Part shown: positions 42,610 through 51,735 of the stretch, piece by piece
Layout of the letters: every line of letters starts with the position of its first letter
Numbering within the stretch: the stretch's first letter is position 1
From: CAYLLN01 sp036496265
GTDB taxonomy: Bacteria; Planctomycetota; Planctomycetia; Pirellulales; Pirellulaceae
Direction: 5' to 3'
NCBI GenBank assembly: GCA_036496265.1
Contig: DASXLL010000056.1
Span: forward strand, 1-59,635
DNA: 59,635 nucleotides
The notes under the pieces: generated by a model
Seen by the model: the letters and a program-made list of their open reading frames with translations, nothing else
Databases searched by the model: none
What the model was told of the DNA's origin: nothing
Translations under genes and position numbers: made by a program

Positions 42610-43317
42610 TCACCTTTTGTCGTCCGCCGTCAGCCGAATGTCAATCTGTGTGACCTCGCCCGGTTTGATCGTGATCCGTTTGCGTGTTCGCAATTCACCC
42701 GCCGGATGTGTGATCTCAAGCTCATACTCACCGGGCGGAACTTCGGCCAGGCGAAACCGGCCGTCGGCAGCCGTAAGCTGATACCACGGATGATCGAACA
42801 CAAAAATGTAAGCCCGCATCGCGCTGTGAAACACGCAGCCGACTGTCACCGGCTGGCGAATTCCGCCCGCGCGGTCGAAGCGAATGATTTGCTCACCGCC
42901 GCCCGGCATATTGGAATTGAACGTCGCAATCTCGCTGCTCGACTGCACATTGTGCGTCGCCTGATCGGCGTTGGTGAACTTGACCGAATCGCCCCGGCGA
43001 ATCACGACCGTTTCCGGCGTGAATTGAAAGTTATGCTGGTCGATAACAATGGTCTGCGGCTGCCGGTCATTTTCCGCAACCGGCTTGGCGCGAATCGCTA
43101 CCACCGCCTCGGCCAGCTCGCCCGCCTTGGCTTGTTTGACGTAATACCTCGCATACCGCCAGGGGCGCGCGGGATCAGCCTGATACGCGATGACGCCTTC
43201 AACGGTCCCGTTTTGTGCTACGGCGGGAGGCCCGCTTACCGCGACAAATAGCAGCAGAACACAAACCAGCGTCGAACGTCGGCGCAGCCTAATCGGCAGT
43301 TTGAGATTCTCGATCAT
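42610..43317 (-). CDS. Exported cupredoxin with C-terminal carboxypeptidase-regulatory-like domain
   Basis: 235 residues. The signal sequence (STLVCVLLLFVAVSG, ending AVAQ) is followed by a plastocyanin-like fold whose type 1 copper ligands can be read: His122 (ATHNV), Cys161, His164 and Met167 in GCVFHSAMRAY. The last 60 residues (FRLAEVPPGEYELEITHPAG) resemble a carboxypeptidase-regulatory/peptidase-associated beta-sandwich. It is likely a mobile electron carrier between the DUF1549/cytochrome protein and the SoxC-like enzyme (inference from operon order). Confidence 0.87.
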   Translation of the reverse strand: MIENLKLPIRLRRRSTLVCVLLLFVAVSGPPAVAQNGTVEGVIAYQADPARPWRYARYYVKQAKAGELAEAVVAIRAKPVAENDRQPQTIVIDQHNFQFTPETVVIRRGDSVKFTNADQATHNVQSSSEIATFNSNMPGGGEQIIRFDRAGGIRQPVTVGCVFHSAMRAYIFVFDHPWYQLTAADGRFRLAEVPPGEYELEITHPAGELRTRKRITIKPGEVTQIDIRLTADDKR

Positions 43318-43404
43318 TGCTCACGCGTCAGAAGCGAGGAACGCGAAGAATTCTAACGCAAATTCTCCTCCGCGTGCTCCGCGCCTCCGCGTGATTGGCT
43401 CGCC

Positions 43405-44700
43405 CTACGAAAACAAATCTTTCAGCGGCTGGCCGTCATGGGCCACTTTGAAGGGCCGCTTCGAGGGCGAGATAAACTCCTGCGCGAGTGGCAGGCCCAG
43501 TGCATAGGCGATTGTCGCATTGAAATCCGCCACTCCAATCCGGCCGTCCTCAATCGACTGAGCGTCCTTGTCCGACTTGCCGTGCGTCCGTCCGCCTTGA
43601 ATGCCGCCGCCGGCGAGCAGGCCCGTGAACGCGCCGGGATGATGATCGCGACCCGTGTTCTCATTGATCTTGGGTGTGCGGCCGAATTCGGTAGCGACAA
43701 CCACGAGCGTATTCTCAAGTAACTTCTTCGCTTCGAGATCCGCCAGGAGCGCAGAAAGAGCCTGGTCGAGGTTCTTGCCCTTCGTGGGCATTTCCTTGAA
43801 GACATCGCGGTGCATGTCCCAGCCGCCCTGCGTGACTTCCACAAAGCGAACGCCATGCTCGACGAGCCGGCGTGCCAGCAAACAAGCCTTGCCGAGCGTG
43901 CTGTCGCCATATTCCTGTTTCGCTTTGTCCGACTCCGCGTCGATGTCGAACGCTTTCAACTCCGAGCTTTTGAGAAGCTTGATCGCCTCTTGATACAGCT
44001 CCGAATAAGCCTTCACATCCTTGTGCGGATATTTTTTCTCGAACGCCGCGTCGAACGACGAAGTCAGCTTCATCCGGCGGTCGAACTGGTTCGCTTGCAA
44101 ATATTTTGGCTGCTGCGTGTTTTGCAGGCCCGCCGCCGGATCTCCGACGGGAACGGGGCCAAAGCGGGCATCCAGAAAACCGGGGCCAGGATGTCCCGTA
44201 CTGTTGCCGATGACCACATTGCCCGGCAAATCCTTATTCATCTTGCCCAGTATTTTTTGCGACCAGGCGCCCATCCCCGGATGGCGAATCGAAGCGATCT
44301 CCTTGTAACTCGTCCGCATCAAGTATTGGCCGGGAGCGTGAGCGCCGGTCTCAGCGGCGAGCGAACGGACGAGAGCCACTTTTTTCAGGTGCTGCGCCAG
44401 TTTCGGGAAATGCTCGCTGACTTGAATCCCAGGGACGGCAGTCTGAATCGCTTTCGTCGATCCCTGCACGTCGCGGCCTGGTTTCGGATCGAACGTATCG
44501 AGCTGGCTCATCGCCCCTTCCATGAACAGGTAAATCACCTGCTTCGCCTTGCCGCCGCTCGGCGAGGCGGCGGCCAAAGCGCTCGACACTGGTCCAGCGA
44601 ATGGCGCAATGGTCACGCCCAGGCACGCCTGAGCCATATGCATTATGAATTGCCGGCGAGACGGATCGTCGAGCGAGCGAATGAGATCTCGATTCAGCAT
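43405..44700 (-). CDS. DUF1501 protein
   Basis: 431 residues. The twin-arginine leader (SRRQFIMHMAQACLG) is followed by the DUF1501 fold: VIYLFMEGAMSQLDTFDPKPG, then HPGMGAWSQKILGK, GVRFVEVTQGGWDMHRD and VATEFGRTPKINENTGRDHHPGAF. This is an alkaline-phosphatase-superfamily-like protein of unknown catalytic role, almost always found after a DUF1549/DUF1553 gene, as here (33 bp gap). It is exported. The gap to the next gene is 87 bp. Confidence 0.94.
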   Translation of the reverse strand: MLNRDLIRSLDDPSRRQFIMHMAQACLGVTIAPFAGPVSSALAAASPSGGKAKQVIYLFMEGAMSQLDTFDPKPGRDVQGSTKAIQTAVPGIQVSEHFPKLAQHLKKVALVRSLAAETGAHAPGQYLMRTSYKEIASIRHPGMGAWSQKILGKMNKDLPGNVVIGNSTGHPGPGFLDARFGPVPVGDPAAGLQNTQQPKYLQANQFDRRMKLTSSFDAAFEKKYPHKDVKAYSELYQEAIKLLKSSELKAFDIDAESDKAKQEYGDSTLGKACLLARRLVEHGVRFVEVTQGGWDMHRDVFKEMPTKGKNLDQALSALLADLEAKKLLENTLVVVATEFGRTPKINENTGRDHHPGAFTGLLAGGGIQGGRTHGKSDKDAQSIEDGRIGVADFNATIAYALGLPLAQEFISPSKRPFKVAHDGQPLKDLFS

Positions 44701-44733
44701 ATTTAGAAGGCCGGCCGGAGGCCCGCCCCACTT

Positions 44734-46815
44734 TTATTGAACGAAAAGGAACTCACGCGTATTAAGCAGCGACCAAATCACGTCGCCACAGCCGACGAGG
44801 CCGTTTTTGGTCAACTCGTTGACGGCAACTTCCTTCGATGCGGCATCCGGTCGGCGACTGAGCAGCGTCAAAAAAATCACGTTCGTGCGATCCGTCGGCG
44901 TCTTACGTTTCATCACGTCGTCATAAATCACGGAGCCTTCTTCGAGCATCATGTGCGTCACCGGCCCGTTGAACATCGTCAAAATCTGCGGCACGTTGCC
45001 TTCGGTGCTGGCGGCCTCGATCTGCTCGCGGTCGCCTTGGCCGAACTCTCGTAAAAAATGACCCGGCGGCGCGGGAAGCGGCATCTCCGAGGCGCGAGCC
45101 AAGAGCTGCCCCTTGTACGCATACTTCTGCTTCATATCCTGCGTCGCCTTGCGGCCGAAGCTCGTGTTGTACTTCTCCCACTTCTCGGCAATTTCCTTGG
45201 CCGTAACTTTGCCGAGGTCGAGATCGGCCGCCTGGGCTACGCCATCCATCGATGGCCTACGGATCGCATCGGCGTTGTAGATGGCCAGCGTCAGCAGCGA
45301 ATCCCAAACTTGCTCAGCGGTCATCCGCCGCAGCACCGGCCCGGCAAAGTGATACGGATCGCCAGCATAAGGTTCGACCGAGCTCGACTGCCGCTGATAC
45401 GTCTTCGTGTTGTAGATAATCCGCTGATATTCCTTGAGGTTGAAATCCAGTTTCGTGACGATCGTAGTCAGATAGTCGAGCAGCTCAGGGTTTTCCGGCT
45501 GACTGTTGTCTTTGATGTCATCCACCGGCTCAATAATGCCGACTCCCAAAGCCCGTTTCCAAAGGCGATTCGCGATCGTTTTGCCAAACCGCGGGTTATC
45601 CTTCGACGTCAGCCAGTGGGCGAACGCAACTCGCGGCGTTTCTCCGCCGCTGATAGGAGCATCGCCAAAAATCGCCTTCGGCTTCACCGCCTGCCCCGGC
45701 TTGCCGTCGTCGTATTGATAATCGTGCGGCAACTTGAGCGTCTGCCGCGGGTCGTCCTTCACTTGATACGTATTCGCCCGCACAAGCTGAATCGCCCCGT
45801 TAGCACCTGGAATCTTCATCAACTCGTCGCGCAGCTTATTGACGCCCATGCCACCCGCGCCGCCACGCGTCCGCACACCGAACATGAACGCCGCCATTTC
45901 ATAAAACTCATGCTGCTTCCAACGATCGAACGGATGATCGTGGCACTGGGCGCAGCCAATCTGTGTGCCGAGAAACACGCGGACCGTGTTGTTCATGCTA
46001 TCCAGCGGCATCCCCGAATCGCGTAGCAGATAACCGGCCGGCGGATTGTCAAAAATCTTCCCTTCCGCGGTCAGCATTTCGCGGACCCATTCGTCGTAGG
46101 GCACATTGTCCCGCAGCGACTGTTTGACCCACTCGATATAGGGCGCACCCGGCAAGTTATTTTCGGGAAAATCCTTCAGCCGCAGAATGTTGGCCCAGTA
46201 ATTGAAAAAGTGACTCGCATAACCGGGCGAGTTGAGCAGTTGGTCGATCAGCTTTTCGCGCTTGTGGTCGTCCTGCGAATCGAGAAACGCGACCGCTTGC
46301 TCGTAGGTCGGAATCGTGCCGACGATGTCGAGATAGATCCGACGAACGAATTGCTCATCGGTCGTCAGCGGGTTCGGCTCGATTTGAAAGTGTTTGTAAT
46401 TCGTTTCGACGAGCGAATCGATTTTGGCGGCCGCCAGGCGGTTGCGTGCCACCGTTTCGGGATCGACTTTCACGACGCGCGCGGCGCGAGCGGATTTGGA
46501 TACGGTTGGCAGTTTGCCATGCTGCTCGCCAGTTTTATCTGCGGTCTTAGCGGCCGCAGCTTTCTTCGGCCCGACGCCCTTGATCATCGTCGGCCCTTTC
46601 CCCTTTTTGGCGGCTGCTTTCGCAGCCTTGCCCTGAGCAAAGATCGGCGAGGATAGGCAAACAGAAAATAGAGCCAGTACAACGAGCCAACCTAAGTGAA
46701 CCCGCGGAATAGGTTGGGTGGAAAACAAACCCGAAGCGTAAGCGAGGGACCGCGATTTTCCCTCGCTAATGCTTCGGGTTAGTGTAAATCGCAACACGCA
46801 TTCACCTAGTCGCAT
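44734..46815 (-). CDS. DUF1549/DUF1553 protein
   Basis: About 693 residues from ATG 46815, chosen because GGAGG stands nine bases upstream; this start lies before an R4 repeat, so the repeat is translated as residues about 8-30, in front of the hydrophobic core (GWLVVLALFSVCLSSPIF). A Lys/Ala-rich stretch precedes the DUF1549 domain, with CAQCHDHPFD as a c-type-heme-like motif, and then DUF1553 to the end. It lacks the extra N-terminal cytochrome (PSC1) domain found in the gene at 56599. It is the first gene of the redox operon. Confidence 0.92.
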   Translation of the reverse strand: MRLGECVLRFTLTRSISEGKSRSLAYASGLFSTQPIPRVHLGWLVVLALFSVCLSSPIFAQGKAAKAAAKKGKGPTMIKGVGPKKAAAAKTADKTGEQHGKLPTVSKSARAARVVKVDPETVARNRLAAAKIDSLVETNYKHFQIEPNPLTTDEQFVRRIYLDIVGTIPTYEQAVAFLDSQDDHKREKLIDQLLNSPGYASHFFNYWANILRLKDFPENNLPGAPYIEWVKQSLRDNVPYDEWVREMLTAEGKIFDNPPAGYLLRDSGMPLDSMNNTVRVFLGTQIGCAQCHDHPFDRWKQHEFYEMAAFMFGVRTRGGAGGMGVNKLRDELMKIPGANGAIQLVRANTYQVKDDPRQTLKLPHDYQYDDGKPGQAVKPKAIFGDAPISGGETPRVAFAHWLTSKDNPRFGKTIANRLWKRALGVGIIEPVDDIKDNSQPENPELLDYLTTIVTKLDFNLKEYQRIIYNTKTYQRQSSSVEPYAGDPYHFAGPVLRRMTAEQVWDSLLTLAIYNADAIRRPSMDGVAQAADLDLGKVTAKEIAEKWEKYNTSFGRKATQDMKQKYAYKGQLLARASEMPLPAPPGHFLREFGQGDREQIEAASTEGNVPQILTMFNGPVTHMMLEEGSVIYDDVMKRKTPTDRTNVIFLTLLSRRPDAASKEVAVNELTKNGLVGCGDVIWSLLNTREFLFVQ
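46726..46794. repeat. R4 inverted repeat inside a signal-peptide N-region
   Basis: Left arm AAACCCGAAGCGTAAGCG then AGGGA, right arm TCCCTCGCTAATGCTTCGGG, about 9-base loop. On the minus strand it encodes FTLTRSISEG and SRSLAYASGL. Confidence 0.85.
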
Positions 46816-47017
46816 AAACGACGTCCTCCGGACAGCTTCCAGCAATTATCGCAATTACCGAATTTGGCAGCCAACAAAATGCAGTTTTGTAACGCCACGC
46901 GAATCCCGGCACGCGCGCAAATTCAGCCGCCTAACTAAATAAATACCTTAGCCGCCGAAAAATCCCCGCAGAAATGCCGCAACGGGGCCAAGAAATCGGT
47001 CAATTGGCAGGCCCAAA

Positions 47018-47060
47018 AGCAAAAGAAAGCCCAGCAGCCTCGTAAACGAAGCCGTGGGCT
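47018..47060 (-). terminator. Probable rho-independent terminator of the RRM gene
   Basis: On the minus strand, AGCCCA...TGGGCT form the stem with an inner GC/GU-paired section around a TTTA loop, followed by TTCTTTTGCTTTT. It stands about 55 bases after the RRM stop. The remaining gap to the DUF1549 gene (46846-47017) shows no gene. Confidence 0.6.
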
Positions 47061-47114
47061 GCTTGATTCTGAATTTGCTGTAAGAAACGCCTGGATGGCA
47101 TTTCCACGAGGCGA

Positions 47115-47495
47115 CTAGTAGCGCCGGCCGCCGCCGCCACCACCGTAGCCGCCGCCACCTCCACCGCCATATCCACCACCGCCGCCTCCACGGCCGCCAC
47201 GACCTCCGCCTCCGCCGCCGTAACCTCCACCGCCGCCACCGCGCTCCTCGCGCGGCCGGGCTTCATTCACGGTCAAAGCTCGGCCATCGATGTCCTTGCC
47301 GTTCATGCCCTCGATCGCCGCCTGAGCGCCGGCTCCATCGGCCATTTCCACGAAGCCAAAGCCTTTGCTTCGCCCGGTGTCGCGGTCCATGATCACTTGG
47401 GCAGTTTTCACTTGCCCATACGCTCCAAATAACTCCTCCAATTGTTCGTTGCTGACGCTGTAACTCAAATTGCCGACGTAAAGACGCGTACCCAC
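47115..47495 (-). CDS. Glycine-rich RRM RNA-binding protein
   Basis: About 126 residues. A GTG at 47495 preceded by AAGGA gives a start immediately before the RRM; the longer frame from 47615 adds an unrelated stretch. RNP2 (LYVGNLSY, residues 5-12) and RNP1 (KGFGFVEM, about 44-51) are intact, followed by a long Gly/Arg/Tyr-rich tail. This is the cyanobacterial/planctomycete Rbp type, thought to act as a cold-shock or general RNA chaperone. It is divergent from the M16 gene; the 375-base gap between them (47496-47870) has no gene. Confidence 0.92.
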   Translation of the reverse strand: MGTRLYVGNLSYSVSNEQLEELFGAYGQVKTAQVIMDRDTGRSKGFGFVEMADGAGAQAAIEGMNGKDIDGRALTVNEARPREERGGGGGGYGGGGGGRGGRGGGGGGYGGGGGGGYGGGGGGRRY

Positions 47496-47870
47496 AAAAC
47501 AGTTCCTTAGAAGTCGAACCAGCCCTGCTCGCTTTTGGGCCGAGAAAAAAGAGGCCAGCGTGGTGGCCCGCCAAGTCAGAAAGAGGCGCTCAGAGCCGCG
47601 GACCACTGGAAGCAACCACGCTGCACTGTCGTCGTCCTACCAACCGGCAGTCATGATAGCGAGCGGCAGACCGGAAGTACAGTCGCGAACCAAATCACCA
47701 GAAAAGGGGACCAAACGAAGGCGATTGAGCGACCGGAATCGCCCCGTCATTCTGACGCATCGGCTGACATATATGTATCGCATGCCAGCTTGCATTCCTT
47801 GACACGCCAGCGGCCAAGGGTGACGATTTCGGTCAGTGATTTTGCGACTCTTCACGATCGGGACACACTC

Positions 47871-50603
47871 ATGCGCCGGCTGCACCTGCTAAGTAGTTGC
47901 TTGGTTGTCTTTGCCTCATTGCTTTTGTCCATGGCGCCGGCGGCCGAGCCCCGGAAAATTACGGCTGTCGAAGGCATCACCGAGTATCAACTCGAAAACG
48001 GCCTTAAGCTGCTGCTCTTTCCCGATTTGTCGCAGCCGAAGGTCACCGTCAACCTGACGATTCTCACCGGCTCACGGCATGAAGGCTATGGCGAGACGGG
48101 CATGGCCCACTTGCTCGAGCACCTTGTTTTCAAAGGCACGCCAACGTTCAAGAACATTCCAGAAATCCTCAAGGAACGCGGAGCGCGGTTCAACGGTACG
48201 ACCTGGGTCGATCGCACCAACTACTACGAGACGCTGACCGCCAGCGATGACAACCTCGAATTCGGCATCCGCTTCGAAGCCGACCGGATGGTCAACAGCT
48301 TCATCCGCCGCGAAGACCTTATCTCCGAAATGACTGTCGTCCGCAACGAGTTTGAATCGGGCGAAAACGATCCCGAGCAGCTCCTCAGCAAGCACCTGCT
48401 CGCCACGGCCTACGAATGGCACAACTACGGCAAGGACACGATCGGCAATCGCACCGACATCGAGCGAGTTCCCATCGACCGCCTCCAGGCCTTTTACAAG
48501 AAGTATTATCAGCCGGACAACGCCGTGCTGATCGTCGCCGGCAAGTTCGACGAGACCAAAGCGCTCGAATATGTCCAAAAGTATTTTGGCGCAATCCCGC
48601 GGCCGGAGCGAAAGCTGGCGGGGACGTACACCGAAGAACCGCCGCAGGATGGCGAGCGCGTCATCAATTTGCGCCGTGTCGGCGACCTGGGAATCGTTGA
48701 ACCCGTGTGGCACATTTGCGCCGGCTCACACGAGGACTTCGCTCCGCTGCAAATGCTGGCCAGCGTTTTGACCACGCAACCGGCCGGCCGGCTTTACAAA
48801 GCCCTCGTCGAGACCAAGGAAGCCAGCAGCGTCAACGCCGCGGCTTACAACTGGCACGATCCGGGCCTCTTCGACATCACCGTCAAGGTTCGCCGCGAAA
48901 AATCCACGGGCGACGCCGAAAAAACGATGAACCGCGTCGTTGATGAACTGCTCGCCAAAGGCGTTACCAACGAAGAAGTCCAGCGTGCCAAACAACAGTA
49001 TCTCAACAACCGCCGCCAGCAGGCCATCGACACCAGCCGTCTCGCCGTCACCTTGAGCGATTGGGTCGCCATCGGCGATTGGCGACTCTATTTCCTTCAT
49101 CGCGACCGCGTCGAAAAAGTCACCGCCGCCGATGTGCAGCGCGTCGCCGCTAAATATTTGAAGACGACCAACCGCACCGTCGGCTACTTCATTCCGACCG
49201 ACAAGCCCGACCTCGTGAAGGTGCCGGAGAATCCCGACATCAGCAAGCTCGTCGCCGATTACAAGGGCCGCCCGCCGATCGCCGCCGCCGAGGAATTCGA
49301 CTTCAACTATCCCAACATTGAGACTCGCACCACGCGCTCCAAACTATCGACCGGCATCCAAGTCGCCGTTTTACCCAAAAAATCCCGCGACGAAGAGGTC
49401 GATTTGAGCCTGACGCTCCGCTACGGCAATGCGGATAACCTGAAGCCCATGCACAACGCGGCTGAATTTCTGCCATCGCTCATGATGCGGGGCACGAAAA
49501 AGCTTTCCTATCAGCAGCTTCGCGACGCGCTCACGAAAATCGAAAGCGAATTGCGGCTCAGCGGCGGAACGGGCTCGCTGAGCGTCTCGCTGCGTTCCAA
49601 GAAACCGCATCTCACCGCGGCTTTGGACCTCCTCAAGCAAGTCCTCCGCGAGCCGCTGCTCGATCCGAAGGAGATGGAGATCATTCGGCAATCGCGATTA
49701 GCACAAGCCGAGGCGCAGCTCACCGAACCCGCCAGCCGGGCGTCCGAACTGCTCCACCGCACGCTCAGCCCTTATCCGTCCGATGACGTGCGGTATTACA
49801 CCACCTCGGAAGAAGACATCCAACGAACCAAGGCGGTTACCCTCGATCAGGTTCGCCACGTCTATGAAGACTACCTCGCCGCGACCAATGGCGAGCTCGT
49901 CATCGTCGGCGATTTCGACCCCCAGACGACGCTGAAAACGCTCGAAGACACGCTCGCTGGCTGGAAATCAAACCAGTCCTACGCCTACATCGAGCGCAAA
50001 GTGTTTGCCGACATCGGAGGTAGCAAGCATTCGGTCAATACGCCGGACAAAGCCAACGCCGTCTATCGCGCCGGCCTCGAATTCGCCATGAACGACCGAG
50101 ACCCGGACTATCCGGCGCTCGTACTCGGCAACTACGTCCTCGGCGGCGGCAGCCTTTCCTCGCGACTCGGCGACCGCGTGCGGCAAAAGGACGGCTTGTC
50201 GTACGGCGTCGGCTCCGGACTCAACGCCGGCATTGCGGACAAGTACGGCAGCTTCTCCGTTTTTGCCATCTGCAACCCAGACGTGATCGGCAAAGTCGAC
50301 ACGGCCGTGATCGAAGAAATTCAGCGCCTGCTAAAAGACGGCATTCCCGCCGACGAGCTCGCCAAAGCTAAGCAAGGCTGGCTTCAATCGCAGCAGCTCG
50401 CCCGCAGCACCGACACCGGCGTCGCCAGCAAGCTGCAGCGCGGCCTGCGTGTCAACCAAACACTGACCTACGACGCCGACCTCGAAACCAAAGTCGCCGC
50501 CCTCACTCCCAGCGATGTTCTCGCCGCGCTGAAAAAGTACCTTCAGCCGCAACGCCTCGTCATCGTCACCGCCGGCGATTTCGCCAAGAAAAACGCCGAA
50601 TAG
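47871..50603 (+). CDS. M16 (insulinase-like) zinc metallopeptidase, two-domain
   Basis: 910 residues from ATG 47871; the longer frame would run through non-coding sequence. After a signal peptide (LLSSCLVVFASLLLSMAPAA) the N-terminal domain has the inverted zinc motif HLLEH (His80, Glu83, His84) and the downstream RNEFESGE Glu. A second M16 domain lacks the motif, as usual for the paired-half architecture. Exported proteins of this class degrade peptides in the periplasm. A weak TTGACA at 47799-47804 could belong to its promoter, but the -10 is poor. Confidence 0.93.
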   Translation: MRRLHLLSSCLVVFASLLLSMAPAAEPRKITAVEGITEYQLENGLKLLLFPDLSQPKVTVNLTILTGSRHEGYGETGMAHLLEHLVFKGTPTFKNIPEILKERGARFNGTTWVDRTNYYETLTASDDNLEFGIRFEADRMVNSFIRREDLISEMTVVRNEFESGENDPEQLLSKHLLATAYEWHNYGKDTIGNRTDIERVPIDRLQAFYKKYYQPDNAVLIVAGKFDETKALEYVQKYFGAIPRPERKLAGTYTEEPPQDGERVINLRRVGDLGIVEPVWHICAGSHEDFAPLQMLASVLTTQPAGRLYKALVETKEASSVNAAAYNWHDPGLFDITVKVRREKSTGDAEKTMNRVVDELLAKGVTNEEVQRAKQQYLNNRRQQAIDTSRLAVTLSDWVAIGDWRLYFLHRDRVEKVTAADVQRVAAKYLKTTNRTVGYFIPTDKPDLVKVPENPDISKLVADYKGRPPIAAAEEFDFNYPNIETRTTRSKLSTGIQVAVLPKKSRDEEVDLSLTLRYGNADNLKPMHNAAEFLPSLMMRGTKKLSYQQLRDALTKIESELRLSGGTGSLSVSLRSKKPHLTAALDLLKQVLREPLLDPKEMEIIRQSRLAQAEAQLTEPASRASELLHRTLSPYPSDDVRYYTTSEEDIQRTKAVTLDQVRHVYEDYLAATNGELVIVGDFDPQTTLKTLEDTLAGWKSNQSYAYIERKVFADIGGSKHSVNTPDKANAVYRAGLEFAMNDRDPDYPALVLGNYVLGGGSLSSRLGDRVRQKDGLSYGVGSGLNAGIADKYGSFSVFAICNPDVIGKVDTAVIEEIQRLLKDGIPADELAKAKQGWLQSQQLARSTDTGVASKLQRGLRVNQTLTYDADLETKVAALTPSDVLAALKKYLQPQRLVIVTAGDFAKKNAE

Positions 50604-50650
50604 TAGCCATCGCGCTCCGCGTGATGAGCCCGTCTGAATCGTCAACGACT

Positions 50651-51574
50651 TCAGACGATAAACCCAAACAGCTTCGCCGCAGTCCCACCCAAAATCTTCG
50701 CCTGATCCGCCGCCGACAAGTGCGCTAAATACGACCGCGCCCGCTCAAACGCCTGGCGATAGCTCTCCCCGGTCGTCTCCGCGCCAAAACCGCCACCAAA
50801 AATCATCCGTTCCGCGCCCCAAGCGTCTGTGAGCTGCTTCACGATCGGCTGAATGTCGCGATGCGGATACATCGTCTGCGGCGGAATCGCCGACAGCTTC
50901 ATGATCGTGTTGTCGAGCTTCGCCCAATTCAGAACGACTGCATGCTCCGCCGGCGTTCCCTGAAATGGCCGCCCCATGTGATCGATGATCACCGTCGTCT
51001 GGGCAAACTCCCGGATCAGCGGCTCAAACCCCGCCGCATACCGCGGCTCAAAATGCAACTGCACCGCCAGGCCATGATCCGTCGCCATCGACCACAGCCT
51101 CCGCAACTCCGGCTTACCTAACGGCGGCAATCGATCGGGCGAATACGCATGCACGCGGACCGCCACCGGATTCAGCTTCCTGCACAGCTCCGGCATTTTT
51201 TCGAGCGACCCTTCTCGGTCCGCAAACAGCAGCACCGTCCCCTTCAGCTTCCCCTTCCCGACGTTCAGGCAGTACTCCAGATACCGATGATCATCCTGAT
51301 ACGGCTCCGGATGCACCACGATTGCATAATCAACTCCCGCTTGGCTCATGCAATCCAGCAAATGCTCCGGCGTCGCCGCCGCCTCCGGTTGATACGGCCC
51401 GCGCTCGTGATATGGAAACCGCGAATCATCCTTGCCTGCAAAGCAATGCAAATGAGCATCCACGCGCGGCACACGGGCCTGATTGGCAGATATGTTGTTC
51501 GAGGCGACGGCAGAGGCAGCACAGGCGCCAGCCGTCGCTCCCAGGAACAGGCGGCGGTTCGGTTTGTCGTTCAT
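50651..51574 (-). CDS. Amidohydrolase family (2-pyrone-dicarboxylate-lactonase-like) with export leader
   Basis: 307 residues. The N-terminus (RRLFLGATAGACAASAVAS) looks like a twin-arginine or lipoprotein-like leader. RVDAHLHCFAG holds the first metal ligands, and DYAIVVHPEPYQDDHR, VIIDHMGRPFQGT and MIFGGGFGAE match the TIM-barrel amidohydrolase_2 group. The substrate cannot be told. It is convergent with the M16 gene (47 bp). The gap upstream (51575-51735) shows no gene. Confidence 0.86.
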   Translation of the reverse strand: MNDKPNRRLFLGATAGACAASAVASNNISANQARVPRVDAHLHCFAGKDDSRFPYHERGPYQPEAAATPEHLLDCMSQAGVDYAIVVHPEPYQDDHRYLEYCLNVGKGKLKGTVLLFADREGSLEKMPELCRKLNPVAVRVHAYSPDRLPPLGKPELRRLWSMATDHGLAVQLHFEPRYAAGFEPLIREFAQTTVIIDHMGRPFQGTPAEHAVVLNWAKLDNTIMKLSAIPPQTMYPHRDIQPIVKQLTDAWGAERMIFGGGFGAETTGESYRQAFERARSYLAHLSAADQAKILGGTAAKLFGFIV

Positions 51575-51735
51575 AGGGCGATTCTTTCGGTGATAGCACC
51601 AGCCAACATCAGTCAGAAGCTAGCCAACTGACATTGCTGTCGCCAGACGGCAGAACTAAATTGCCCTGCCCGCCGTAAATTGCGGTTGCCCTTGGTGCCG
51701 CCGCCCGCGCGAGTGCTAGCGAATGGAGTCCGCAC

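Noticed and set aside
47799..47827. TTGACA with a GACGAT 17 bases on, as promoter of the M16 gene
   Set aside because: The -10 matches TATAAT at only about three positions; too weak to list.
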